DNA of 64,000 bases, from NCBI RefSeq assembly GCF_001507435.1, contig NZ_LMWH01000015.1:141735-205734 (forward strand), in the 5' to 3' direction. This DNA is from Streptomyces sp. NRRL F-5122. GTDB lineage: Bacteria > Actinomycetota > Actinomycetes > Streptomycetales > Streptomycetaceae. Shown in pieces: positions 8,962 through 16,780 of this stretch (the first letter of the stretch is position 1; each line of letters begins with the position of its first letter). A program made the position numbers and the translations under genes. The notes beneath the pieces were generated by a model. That model did no database searches and had not been told where the DNA came from. It saw only the letters and a list, made by a program, of their open reading frames with translations.

Positions 8962-9795
8962 ATGGATGCGGGGACGCGAGTGGACACCGAGGGCAGTCTG
9001 CCCGCGGGCTTGGGGCGGGCGATACGCGAAACCGCCGCAGACATCGCGGCCCTGCTGACCGAGGTGGCCGACACGAACGGACCCGTGCCGAACTCGGAGT
9101 GGACCGTGGGAGAGGCCGCCGCCCATCTGGCGCAGGCCAACGAGCTGATGGCCGACCTCGCCGCAGGACGCGAACGCCCCTATGGGGACGGCACGCCCCA
9201 GAGCCTGGCCGAGGCCAATGCGCGAGCGCTCGCGGCGTTCGGGGAGCGCGGCGCGAGGCCCCTGGCGGCGATGATCGTGCAGCAGGCGGAGGCGTTCCTC
9301 GACGCGGCGGCGCAGGCGGGCCCGGACGGGTCCGCGGACGGGGCACTCGTCACGCCGCTCGGCCCCATGGACCGGTCCGTACTGGCCTCCTACCTGCTGA
9401 CGCACATGCTCGGCCACGGTTACGACCTCGCCCGGGCGGTGGGCCGGCCGCACATGATCGATCAGGCCCGGGTCGAGCTGTGCCTGCCGTTCCTGCTGGC
9501 GGCCATGCCACGTGTCGCCGACGCCTCGGCCGTCGCCGACCTGACCGCCCGGTACACACTCCGTCTGTGGGGCGGGACCGAATTCGGCGTCACCTTCAGC
9601 GGTGGCACCGTCGACGTGACACCGCAGCGGCCGACCCGCTCGGACTGCACGCTGCTCACCGAGCCCGTCACGTTCCTGCTCATCGCGCTGGGGCGGTGCA
9701 ACCCCTGGCTGGCCATGAGCCGCGGCCGGGTACTGGCCTGGGGGCGCAAGCCATGGCTGGCACCCCGCTTCCCGACCCTGTTCGTCGCGCCCTGA
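8962..9795 (+). CDS. Maleylpyruvate isomerase / mycothiol-dependent DinB-fold protein
   Basis: 277-aa protein with an N-terminal MDMPI domain (four-helix DinB fold): SEWTVGEAAAHLAQANELM near residue 50 carries the first metal-binding His, and YLLTHMLGHGYDLARAVG near residue 150 carries the later His residues. A C-terminal domain follows, of the kind often annotated as an SCP2-like or MDMPI C-terminal domain. Family members are mycothiol- or metal-dependent enzymes. Maleylpyruvate isomerisation is one known reaction, but most paralogues have no assigned substrate. ATG 8962 has GAGGGAG about ten bases upstream. Monocistronic; no gentisate-pathway genes are nearby, so the isomerase name should not be taken literally. 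Confidence 0.75.
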   Translation: MDAGTRVDTEGSLPAGLGRAIRETAADIAALLTEVADTNGPVPNSEWTVGEAAAHLAQANELMADLAAGRERPYGDGTPQSLAEANARALAAFGERGARPLAAMIVQQAEAFLDAAAQAGPDGSADGALVTPLGPMDRSVLASYLLTHMLGHGYDLARAVGRPHMIDQARVELCLPFLLAAMPRVADASAVADLTARYTLRLWGGTEFGVTFSGGTVDVTPQRPTRSDCTLLTEPVTFLLIALGRCNPWLAMSRGRVLAWGRKPWLAPRFPTLFVAP

Positions 9796-9876
9796 CCCGC
9801 ATCCGACGCCCGGACCCCGGCACGCCCCGCCCCCGGCCCCGCGGGTGAGCGCGGGGGTGCCCGTCCGGACCGACGA

Positions 9877-10920
9877 TCAGGAGAGGCTGCCGAGGCGGGC
9901 GCTCTGCCACAGGTCGACGCCCGCGTCCGTGGCGTACTTGTCGATCTCGGCCAGTTCCTCGGCGCCGAAGTGGAGGTTCTCCAGCGCGGCGACGTTCTGC
10001 TCCAGCTGCTCGACACGGGAGGCGCCGATGACGAGGGACGTGACGCGTTCGTCCCGCAGGGCCCACGCGAGAGCCATCTGGGCCAGCGACTGGCCGCGGC
10101 GGGCGGCGATGTCGTTGAGGGCCCGCAGCCGGTGCAGTACGTCCTCGGACAGCCAGGAGGTGTCGAAGGACTTGTCCTGCGCGGCCCGCGAGTCGGTCGG
10201 GATCCCCTCGAGGTAGCGGCCGGTCAGCAGCCCCTGCGCGAGCGCGGTGAAACCGATGACACCGAAGCCCTCCTGCTCCGCCGTGTCCAGCAGGCCCTCG
10301 GTCTCGATCCAGCGGTTGAACATGTTGTACGACGGCTGGTGGATCAGCAGCGGGGTGCCGAGGTCGCGCAGAATGGCGACCGCCTCACGGGTGCGCTCGG
10401 CGTCGTAGGAGGAGATACCGACATAGAGGGCCTTGCCCTGGCGGACGGCGGTGTCCAGCGCGCCCATCGTTTCCTCGAGCGGCGTGGTGGCGTCGAGTCG
10501 GTGGGAGTAGAAGATGTCCACGTAGTCCAGGCCCATGCGGCTCAGGGACTGGTCGAGCGAGGCGAGGACGTACTTGCGGGAGCCACCGCCCTGACCGTAG
10601 GGGCCCGGCCACATGTCCCAGCCGGCCTTGGTGGAGATCACCATCTCGTCCCGGTACGGCGCGAGGTCCTGCTTCATCAGGCGCCCGAAGTTGATCTCGG
10701 CGGAGCCGTACGGCGGACCGTAGTTGTTGGCGAGGTCGTGGTGGGTGATACCGAGGTCGAAGGCCCGCAGAGCGATCTCTCGCTGGGACTCGAACGGCCG
10801 GTCGTCTCCGAAGTTGTGCCAGTAACCCAGGGACAGGAGAGGAAGGTCGAGTCCTGAGCGCCCGGTGCGCCGGTAGCGCATGGTGCCGTTGTAGCGCTCG
10901 GGGTCCGCGACGTGGTTCAT
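9877..10920 (-). CDS. Aldo/keto reductase (YghZ / L-glyceraldehyde 3-phosphate reductase type)
   Basis: 347-aa NADPH-dependent (beta/alpha)8 oxidoreductase of cytoplasmic type. The catalytic tetrad can be placed: Asp in HHDLANNYG, Tyr in NNYGPPYGSAE, Lys in STKAGWDMW, His in FYSHRLD. The segment GPYGQGGGSRKYV is characteristic of the YghZ-like subgroup, which reduces small aldehydes such as L-glyceraldehyde 3-phosphate and methylglyoxal. ATG 10920 is preceded by GGAGAT; the upstream in-frame extension is discarded. It stands alone, convergent with the DinB-fold gene. Confidence 0.88.
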   Translation of the reverse strand: MNHVADPERYNGTMRYRRTGRSGLDLPLLSLGYWHNFGDDRPFESQREIALRAFDLGITHHDLANNYGPPYGSAEINFGRLMKQDLAPYRDEMVISTKAGWDMWPGPYGQGGGSRKYVLASLDQSLSRMGLDYVDIFYSHRLDATTPLEETMGALDTAVRQGKALYVGISSYDAERTREAVAILRDLGTPLLIHQPSYNMFNRWIETEGLLDTAEQEGFGVIGFTALAQGLLTGRYLEGIPTDSRAAQDKSFDTSWLSEDVLHRLRALNDIAARRGQSLAQMALAWALRDERVTSLVIGASRVEQLEQNVAALENLHFGAEELAEIDKYATDAGVDLWQSARLGSLS

Positions 10921-11138
10921 CGGGTGATCTCCGGGTGGTGCAGGGACAGGGTGCCCCGGAAAAGGGGGAGGGTCCCACACTGCCCGGGCGCGATCCTGAA
11001 GTCCAATAGCGCCTTTTCATCGGATTCAGCGGTGTCGCTTCTGAATGATCGGCATGGTGGAAGCCGACCCTGCCCGGTCAACCGTACGGGGGCCGTCCCC
11101 GAGGGGACGTCCGGACTCCTGGGCAGAGAGCTGGTCGA

Positions 11139-11771
11139 TCAGAGACTGGTGAGCAGGCCGTCGAGCGGGGCCGGTATGCGGTCGGAGTCGAGCGCCGTGA
11201 CGAGCACATGGCCGTAGCGGATCTTGCGTCCCTTCTTCGTGCCGAGGAAGCGCCGCAACTGCTGTTGTGAGCTGCGGTCCTGCTGCGCGGGCTGGTGCAG
11301 GAAGGTCTGCAGGGCACGCAAGTCGCCCTCCTCCTGGACGAGTTCCTTCACCCGGGCCACGCCCAGCGCGCGGATGAGCTCGTCCTCCAGATCCGCCGCA
11401 CAGACGAAGAACTCCTCTGCCGCGTCGGCCCGCTGCAAGCCGCGGGCGTAGTAGGACCGCTCCGCCGCGTCGCACAGTCCTGCGAGGCGGAGGCCGAGAC
11501 CAGGTGGCCCGAGCAGGCGGGCATAGCGCCCGACGTTCATCGCACCGCCCATCGAAACGACGCAGACTCCTTCGGCGGCGAGGTTCCGGCCGCGGCTCGC
11601 GGCCAGCGCATCGACCGCCGCGACATCGCTCGGCCCTTCGAGCAGCACGGCCGTCCGGACGGGCAGCCGGGCGGCCAGCTCGCGTGCGGGGTCGCCGGGA
11701 CCACCGGCCGCCCACGCCGTGACCGCTTCCCGGAACGCCCCCATGTCAGCCATGAGAGGAGTCTCCGCCAT
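11139..11771 (-). CDS. OLD-type TOPRIM domain protein
   Basis: 210-aa protein that looks like a free-standing TOPRIM nuclease/nucleotidyl-transferase domain of the OLD kind. The TOPRIM glutamate lies in LLEGPSDVAAVDAL (about residue 44), the glycine-rich strand is SMGGAMNVGRYARLL, and an acidic GLCDAAER follows. No ATPase domain is attached and no GajB/PARIS-type partner is encoded beside it, so this is not a recognisable phage-defence pair. Streptomyces genomes commonly carry such solo proteins; their role is unknown. The C-terminal third (FLHQPAQQDRSSQQQLRRFL) is conserved-looking. Starts at 11771 (chosen) or 11753 are both possible. Confidence 0.7.
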   Translation of the reverse strand: MAETPLMADMGAFREAVTAWAAGGPGDPARELAARLPVRTAVLLEGPSDVAAVDALAASRGRNLAAEGVCVVSMGGAMNVGRYARLLGPPGLGLRLAGLCDAAERSYYARGLQRADAAEEFFVCAADLEDELIRALGVARVKELVQEEGDLRALQTFLHQPAQQDRSSQQQLRRFLGTKKGRKIRYGHVLVTALDSDRIPAPLDGLLTSL

Positions 11772-11942
11772 GTCCGGCCTCTACGGCCGGGAATTTCCGC
11801 ACGCGCATCGATCGCCGGTGAGAGAGCGGACCGACCGGCCCGCTGCCGCCGCGGCCCTCGATCACTCCGGCCCACCGAACGCACCCGGCGAGGCCGGGGC
11901 TACGATCGTGCCCGACACGAGCGCAGTTGGGGGCGGAACCAG

Positions 11943-12479
11943 GTGAAGCGGCGACGGCTGATGTGGATGGCAGGCGCCGGAATGACGGCTGTGGCGCTGC
12001 TGACGGGTTGCAGCGACGCCCCTGCCGGGACCGGTGCTCACCGGGTGGCGTCACCCGTCGCGTCCGCGGGCCGGGCGGCGGCCACCGAGTCGACCCGGGC
12101 GGCTGTCGCGGAACACGTCAGGACGGTCGTCGAGGACCGTCTCTCCGCCGATGAGACACGGTTCGGCTCGGGCACGGGATCGCCCTGCTCAACCTCGTCA
12201 CCGGCGATGTTCACGGCCCGCTGCGGCGCCGCGGCACAAGCCACCGGGGCGGATGCGTCGTTTGCCCTGGAGCAGATCGACCGGCGCGAGGGCTTCGCGA
12301 CTCTGCGTTCCGTCGCGAAGAAGCTTCGCACCGCCGTGGCCGGATACGAGCGGCTCGGCTGCGCCGACGCCCCGACCGATACGGCTGCTCGGCATGCGTG
12401 CCTCGAGCCGGCGGCCCTGATCGCCCAGGGATTCCCTGACCTCCGCAGCGGTACCGATCTCGGGCTTCGGGGCGCCTAA
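11943..12479 (+). CDS. Putative lipoprotein
   Basis: 178-aa exported protein. A basic start (VKRRR), a hydrophobic segment and the lipobox LLTGC, with the lipidated Cys at residue 23, indicate a membrane-anchored lipoprotein. The mature part is Ala/Thr/Ser rich with three further Cys residues. It has no catalytic motif I recognise. GTG 11943 is taken as the start; the purine-rich GGGGGCGGA before it is a weak ribosome site. The mobile-element region begins about 110 bp downstream. Function unknown. Confidence 0.65.
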   Translation: MKRRRLMWMAGAGMTAVALLTGCSDAPAGTGAHRVASPVASAGRAAATESTRAAVAEHVRTVVEDRLSADETRFGSGTGSPCSTSSPAMFTARCGAAAQATGADASFALEQIDRREGFATLRSVAKKLRTAVAGYERLGCADAPTDTAARHACLEPAALIAQGFPDLRSGTDLGLRGA

Positions 12480-12533
12480 GAGCGCCCGGCAGTAGGCGTG
12501 CGCCGTTGATGAGGGCGACCCCGGAAGTCGAGC

Positions 12534-12596
12534 AGGCACGAGCCATGGTGACCATGGAGTTCTCTACGCTCAGTGATCACCGGAGGGCTCGTGCCT
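12534..12596. repeat. 11-bp inverted repeat at the head of the first IS5-like remnant
   Basis: AGGCACGAGCC at 12534-12544 is exactly complementary to GGCTCGTGCCT at 12586-12596, with 41 bases between. CATGGTGACCATG inside the left part is a second perfect dyad. The right arm overlaps the Shine-Dalgarno sequence and the GTG start at 12591, so an RNA hairpin here would hide the transposase ribosome site. It may also mark the element's left end; the far end needed to test that is missing. Confidence 0.5.
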
Positions 12597-13030
12597 GTCC
12601 TGCCATCATGCCTGCTCGAACCCCTGTGGGACCAGTTCGCGGCGCTGCTACCGGAGCACGTGGACAGCCATCCGTTGGGCTGCCACAACCCGCGCATCGC
12701 GGACCGCGTTGTGTTCGACCACGTAATCGCCGCCTTGATGCACGGCTCCGGCTACGAGCGGGTCGCGACTCCTGGATGCTCGGACCGCACCATCCGACGA
12801 CGAGTCGCCTACTGGGCCCAACTCGGGATAACCGGGCAGCTGCACGCCCTGGTGCTTGAGGCATACACCGGATGGTCGGCCTTGAGCTGGGCGAGTTGGC
12901 CGTTGACGGCTGCATTACCAAGGCTCCCTGCGGTGGCGAAGTCGCCGGGCGCTCCCCGGTGGACCGGGGCAAGCAGGGACTGAAGCGCTCGGTGGCCAGC
13001 GAGGCCCGAGGCATCCCGCTGGGCATCGTC
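12591..13030 (+). pseudogene. IS5-family transposase, frameshifted and 3'-truncated
   Basis: N-terminal half of an IS5-like transposase of a kind very common in Streptomyces: VPVLPSCLLEPLWDQFAALLP, then LGCHNPRIADRVVFDHVI. The frame breaks near 12866, where TACACCGGATGGTC looks one base short. Reading continues in another frame as MVGLELGELAVDGCITKAPCGGEVAGRSPVDRGKQGLKRS (split by this annotation), which contains the first catalytic Asp region (AVDGCITK). Similarity ends at about 13030 in GIPLGIVS, where the next element's sequence abuts. The rest of the DDE domain is absent. The protein is inactive. Confidence 0.8.
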
Positions 13031-13808
13031 TCACCCGGCGTCGAGCTTCAGGTTGTGTAGTGCTGCGACGCCGGCGACGGCGTGGTTGATGCCGTCGCCG
13101 CGGCGACGGCATTGGCGGAGGATCTGGTGGTCTTTGAGCCGGGCAAGGGTGTGTTCGGCGAGGGCGCGCCGTTTGCGGAACCGTCGATAGTTGCGGTCTT
13201 TGATGCGGCGTCCGTCCGCTCCGCGGTGTGGTGTGCGGATCCGGTCGCTTCCGCGGTAGCCGCCGTCACCGGACAGCGTGTGATGGTCGGGCAGGGTTCG
13301 TCCGACCGTTTCGCGGAAGACGACAATGTCGTTGCGGTTGCCGGGCCAGGCGTCGCCGACGGCGACGATCCTGCGGTCGCGGGCCCGGCATACGACCTGG
13401 ATGTTTACACTATGCCGATAATTTTTCGATTTCGCCGTCTTCCGGTTGTCGTGGACGGGAATCAGCGTTCCGTCGACGATCCACAGTTCGCTGCGGTCGG
13501 TGGGTGGTGGGCCGAGGAGTTCGGCGAGCGGCCCGGCGAGTCGGTCGACTACGCGGTGCACAGCCGAATCGGAAATGCCGAATAGTGAGCCGAGTTGCTG
13601 CATGGTGAGGTTCGTCCGGTAGGCGAGGACGATCAGCAGGGATCCGGTCGGCGAACGGCAGTGCCCAGGGCCGGCCGCGGCCCGGATCCGGCTTCTTCTC
13701 CCACAGTTGTTCCACACGCCGCTGCATCTGCGGCCCGGACAACCCAGTCCAGGCCCGCAGCTCGGCAGTGGTGCAGCGTGCGAGACGTAGACGCAGATGC
13801 ATGACCAA
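13031..13808 (-). pseudogene. Second IS5-family transposase, split into two frames
   Basis: Reverse-strand transposase of the IS427/ISL2-like branch of IS5. The N-terminal helix-turn-helix part is read from TTG 13808 or ATG 13802 (MHLRLRLARCTTAELRAWTG through PGRGRPWALPFADR). Near 13630-13645 the homology moves to another frame (LLIVLAYRTNLTMQQLGSLFGISDSAVHRVV), which carries the DDE core: Asp in ELWIVDGTLIPV, Asp in TLSGDGGYRGS, Glu in RRALAEHTLARLK. Both frames stay open for a long way, so the crossing point is set only by similarity. Some IS5 relatives use programmed frameshifting, but no A/T slippery run is visible, so decay is more likely. Confidence 0.75.
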
Positions 13809-13944
13809 GATCGTAGACAGTCAACCTGACTGGCTGCACAAGCCGTTGTCGGTGGCGGCGGATAGCTTGTGTGTGATTGCCGAGACGTCGCATGGCCGGA
13901 CAGGTCCTCGTACGTTGCGAGTTCCAAAGGAGGTGGGAAAGTCC

Positions 13945-16092
13945 GTGAGCACGATTCGGCTCGATGTGATGCCCACCTCCGATGCCGCTCCTGCGCGCCG
14001 GTTCCGCGGCAAGAACAAACGCGAACGCTGGAAGCGCGGCGAGGACACCGAGCTGGCGGTGATCCGCCTGCCGTTGGACGTCCACCGACTGGAGGACCTG
14101 CATCGTGCGGAGAACCTGTACTCGGCGATGTGGTCCATCAAGCGTGTCCTGCAGCGGGATGCCCGCGACGCGGTAGATGCCTATTGGGCCGGCGACGTGC
14201 GCCGCGAGACGGACGCGAAAGCGTGGCGGCAGGCGTTGGGCTTGTCCCGCGAAGGGATGGAGCGGCGCGGCTACCGGCACATGGAGAGGTCCAAGCACCT
14301 CGGCCATCATGTGACGAAGGCGCTGGTGATGCATCAGGCCGACTCGGTGTGGGAAGGCGTAGTCCGTCACCTGTTCCCGGATGCGACCGGTCGCAAGTTC
14401 GGCCGGCCGAAGACCGGCACGTGGTGGGACTACACCCGGATCCCCGGCCGGGCCCGGTCGCATACGACCGCTCGGAAGTGGGAGACGTTCCGCCTGCACG
14501 GCACCCTGGCCGGGCACCTCGCCGTCTACCGGCATCGCAGTCTCGGCGTGGAGGGGATGACCCCGGAGCAGGCGATCATGCTGCCGCCGGGAACGAGTGT
14601 CCTCGAGCAGCCCCGACGATTGCCAGTACCGGCCCGGCCCGCGGGCCGTGTGCCGACCGGCGAAGTGACCGCGAAAGGCACGGCGGAGACGCGGGCTGCG
14701 ACCTGGTGGGACCACACTGGACCTCTGGCTGTCGTCTTCACCGGCGGCGCCGACTCCCAGCGCGGAGACCTCATACTCCCGGTCCGGCTGCCCTCAGGCG
14801 CGGGCCGCTGGCCCCGCCTTGTGCACTTCCTGAACAACCCCGATACCTGGCACAAGGTCGACCTGGTCCGCCACCGCGACACCGCCGCACCTGGAGGTTG
14901 GGCGTACGAGGCCCATCTGATGGTGCTCACCGGCGGCTACGCATCACCCGGTACCCGTGCCCGCCGCAAGGCAGCGGCCGAGCTCGGCCGGGTCGGTGGG
15001 ATCGACGGCAACGTGTCCAACCTGTCTGTCGTCTCCTTCCCTGACACGCTCGACCCCGCCGACGGAGAGATACAGGCAACCCGAGCCGAACTCACCGACA
15101 CGGAACGCGCCGCGCTAGAGAAAGCCCGCCGAAAGGAACGCGGCCGTAAACGCGCTCTCGACCGCTCCCGCCGGGCAACGAACCAGAGCCAGTACGGGCC
15201 GTCGAAGCGGCAGCAGGCCCGCGCTGAACGCCGCCAACAAGCCGGACTACCCGCGCGTCACGTCCAGGTCCCTGGTGGTGCCCGGGCGGCAAACACGGCT
15301 GGTGTGCCGAAGCAGGCGTACCGCAGGGATGACCTGTCGGCCGGTTACCGCCTCAACCGCGCCCGTCTCGCCGAAGCCGCCGCGACCGAGGCCGCAGCGA
15401 GAGACCACCGCGCCCGGCGCATCGCCGAGCGCATCATCACCGACCACGGCGCAAACCTCGTCGTCGAAGACTGCGACATACGCACCTGGTACCGCTTGTG
15501 GGGCAAAGCCCTGCAAGCCACCACACCCGGCCGGCTCACCGCCGCCGTCGGCCGCGAATGCGAGAAGGCCGGCGGCCGAATGCTGCGCGCATCAACGTTC
15601 ACGACGAAGCTGTCACAGACCTGCCTGTGCGGCGCAGAAGTGAAGAAGACGCTCGCCGACCGGGTCCACCGCTGCACCTCCTGTGGCCTCGTCGCCGACC
15701 GGGACATGGTCTCCGGAGCCCTGGCCGCACACGTCCGGTTCAGCAACCCAGACGACCCCAGCACAGCGGGCCTGGACACAGTCCAGGCCCGCATGACACA
15801 GATCTTGTTCGCAGAAGGGCTGCAAGAAGCCCTGTCGAGTCAACCGCAGCGCGGTGCCCGCCCCCGCAGGGGCCGCACCCACGCGGCAGCCCAACGTCCT
15901 GGAATTCCCAGGCCGCGGGCCTCTGCTCGGCCAAACACCACCGACCGGAACCGGCCCACCCCGAATGAGACCCGACCCGCGCGCGAGCGGCACAAGGGCC
16001 ACGTCGGAACAGCCGCCCCAGTAGGGAACGCCCCGCCCAGAGGCGACACCCCCGAACAGGAACTGGTCGGACGGCATCCCATTACGGGATGA
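13945..16092 (+). CDS. Long TnpB-like RuvC nuclease (zinc-ribbon transposase family)
   Basis: 715-aa protein of the TnpB/Cas12 superfamily. RuvC-I is GGIDGNVSNLSVV (Asp354), RuvC-II LVVEDCDI (Glu508), RuvC-III ADRDMVSGALAAH (Asp587). Between II and III is a zinc ribbon with a shortened first knuckle, C-x-C (559, 561), then C-x2-C (577, 580). All catalytic acids are present, so a DNA-cleaving enzyme is plausible. Known TnpBs are about 350-450 aa; here some 350 residues precede RuvC-I, and the last 100 residues are a Pro/Arg/Thr-rich tail. A basic helix-rich segment (about 425-500) lies between RuvC-I and II. GTG 13945 follows AAAGGAGG at 13926-13933; earlier in-frame starts lack such a site. 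No TnpA (Y1 or serine) gene is nearby. Its immediate neighbours are broken IS5 pieces. Confidence 0.85.
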   Translation: MSTIRLDVMPTSDAAPARRFRGKNKRERWKRGEDTELAVIRLPLDVHRLEDLHRAENLYSAMWSIKRVLQRDARDAVDAYWAGDVRRETDAKAWRQALGLSREGMERRGYRHMERSKHLGHHVTKALVMHQADSVWEGVVRHLFPDATGRKFGRPKTGTWWDYTRIPGRARSHTTARKWETFRLHGTLAGHLAVYRHRSLGVEGMTPEQAIMLPPGTSVLEQPRRLPVPARPAGRVPTGEVTAKGTAETRAATWWDHTGPLAVVFTGGADSQRGDLILPVRLPSGAGRWPRLVHFLNNPDTWHKVDLVRHRDTAAPGGWAYEAHLMVLTGGYASPGTRARRKAAAELGRVGGIDGNVSNLSVVSFPDTLDPADGEIQATRAELTDTERAALEKARRKERGRKRALDRSRRATNQSQYGPSKRQQARAERRQQAGLPARHVQVPGGARAANTAGVPKQAYRRDDLSAGYRLNRARLAEAAATEAAARDHRARRIAERIITDHGANLVVEDCDIRTWYRLWGKALQATTPGRLTAAVGRECEKAGGRMLRASTFTTKLSQTCLCGAEVKKTLADRVHRCTSCGLVADRDMVSGALAAHVRFSNPDDPSTAGLDTVQARMTQILFAEGLQEALSSQPQRGARPRRGRTHAAAQRPGIPRPRASARPNTTDRNRPTPNETRPARERHKGHVGTAAPVGNAPPRGDTPEQELVGRHPITG
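15830..16091 (+). ncRNA. Candidate guide (omega-like) RNA overlapping the tnpB-like 3' end
   Basis: Inference. In characterised TnpB loci the guide RNA scaffold overlaps the 3' end of the gene and its flank. Here the coding sequence after RuvC-III becomes low-complexity while the DNA gains short stems: CCCC-GCA-GGGG near 15860, CCTGG-AATTC-CCAGG near 15900, and a closing stem CATCCC-ATTAC-GGGATG at 16075-16091 that overlaps the stop codon. No covariation or expression evidence is available. Confidence 0.3.
16075..16091 (+). terminator. Short hairpin at the end of the TnpB-like gene
   Basis: CATCCC (16075-16080) pairs with GGGATG (16086-16091) around a 5-base loop. It overlaps the TGA stop at 16090-16092 and lies between two convergent genes. 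There is no T-run, so it could instead be the last stem of a guide RNA or an element end. Confidence 0.4.
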
Positions 16093-16120
16093 CTCTTAGG
16101 CCAATGACCTCTGCTCGGGC

Positions 16121-16780
16121 TCAGGGATAGAGGCCGGCCCGGAAGGTGAACGAGACGAGTTGCGCTCGATCACGTGCACCGACCTTCGTCATGGCCCGCA
16201 CGGCATGCGTCTTCACGGTGAACGGCGACACGGACAGCCGGGCCGCGATCTCGTCGTTGCCGAGACCGCTGGCGACAAGAACGACCACGTCCCGCTCCCT
16301 GGGGGTGAGAGCGTCGAAGCGTCGCAGCAGTTCCCGGTCGATCACCGGGGGCGGACTGTGGGTCATGTGGCCGATCAGCGCGGCCGTCGCGGCGGCCGAC
16401 AGCGCACCGCCACCGCCGACGACCTCGGCGATTCCGGCGACGAGTTCAGCGGGGCTCACGGTCTTGCTCAGGAAACCGTTGGCGCCCACGCGCAGTGCTG
16501 CGAGGACGATGTCGTCCTGGTCGAACGTGGTCAGCACGATCACCCGCGTCTTTTCGGGCGGATGCTCTTCGCGGATCCGGCGGGTGGCTTCGACACCGTC
16601 GATGCCGGGCATCCGGATGTCCATCAGCACCAGGTCGACGGGGTGGTCCCGGAGGAACGGGACGACCTGGAGTCCATCGGAGAGATCACCCGCGACAACA
16701 AGACCCGGGTCGAGCCGAAGCATCGCCCGGATCCCGGCCCTGATGTCGTCCTGGTCGTCGACGATCAGAATGCGCGTCAT
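16121..16780 (-). CDS. NarL/LuxR-family response regulator
   Basis: 219-aa two-component response regulator. The receiver domain (about 1-120) has the acidic pair in VDDQDD, the phospho-acceptor Asp in DLVLMDIRMPG, and the Lys in FLSKTVSPAEL. The LuxR-type helix-turn-helix (about 150-210) reads LTPRERDVVVLVASGLGNDE and SPFTVKTHAVRAM. Its ATG overlaps the TGA of the kinase gene by four bases, so the pair is translationally coupled. The likely target is the divergent membrane-protein promoter at 17962-18193; this is inferred only from position. Confidence 0.92.
   Translation of the reverse strand: MTRILIVDDQDDIRAGIRAMLRLDPGLVVAGDLSDGLQVVPFLRDHPVDLVLMDIRMPGIDGVEATRRIREEHPPEKTRVIVLTTFDQDDIVLAALRVGANGFLSKTVSPAELVAGIAEVVGGGGALSAAATAALIGHMTHSPPPVIDRELLRRFDALTPRERDVVVLVASGLGNDEIAARLSVSPFTVKTHAVRAMTKVGARDRAQLVSFTFRAGLYP

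Noticed and set aside
11139..11771. OLD-like TOPRIM protein as part of a Gabija or PARIS defence system
   Set aside because: There is no helicase, ABC ATPase or companion gene beside it, and the protein lacks the N-terminal ATPase domain. It was kept as a solo TOPRIM protein.
13768..13944. N-terminal extension of the TnpB-like protein to the earlier in-frame starts
   Set aside because: A strong AAAGGAGG sits before GTG 13945, while the earlier starts have none and fall inside the head of the reverse-strand transposase.
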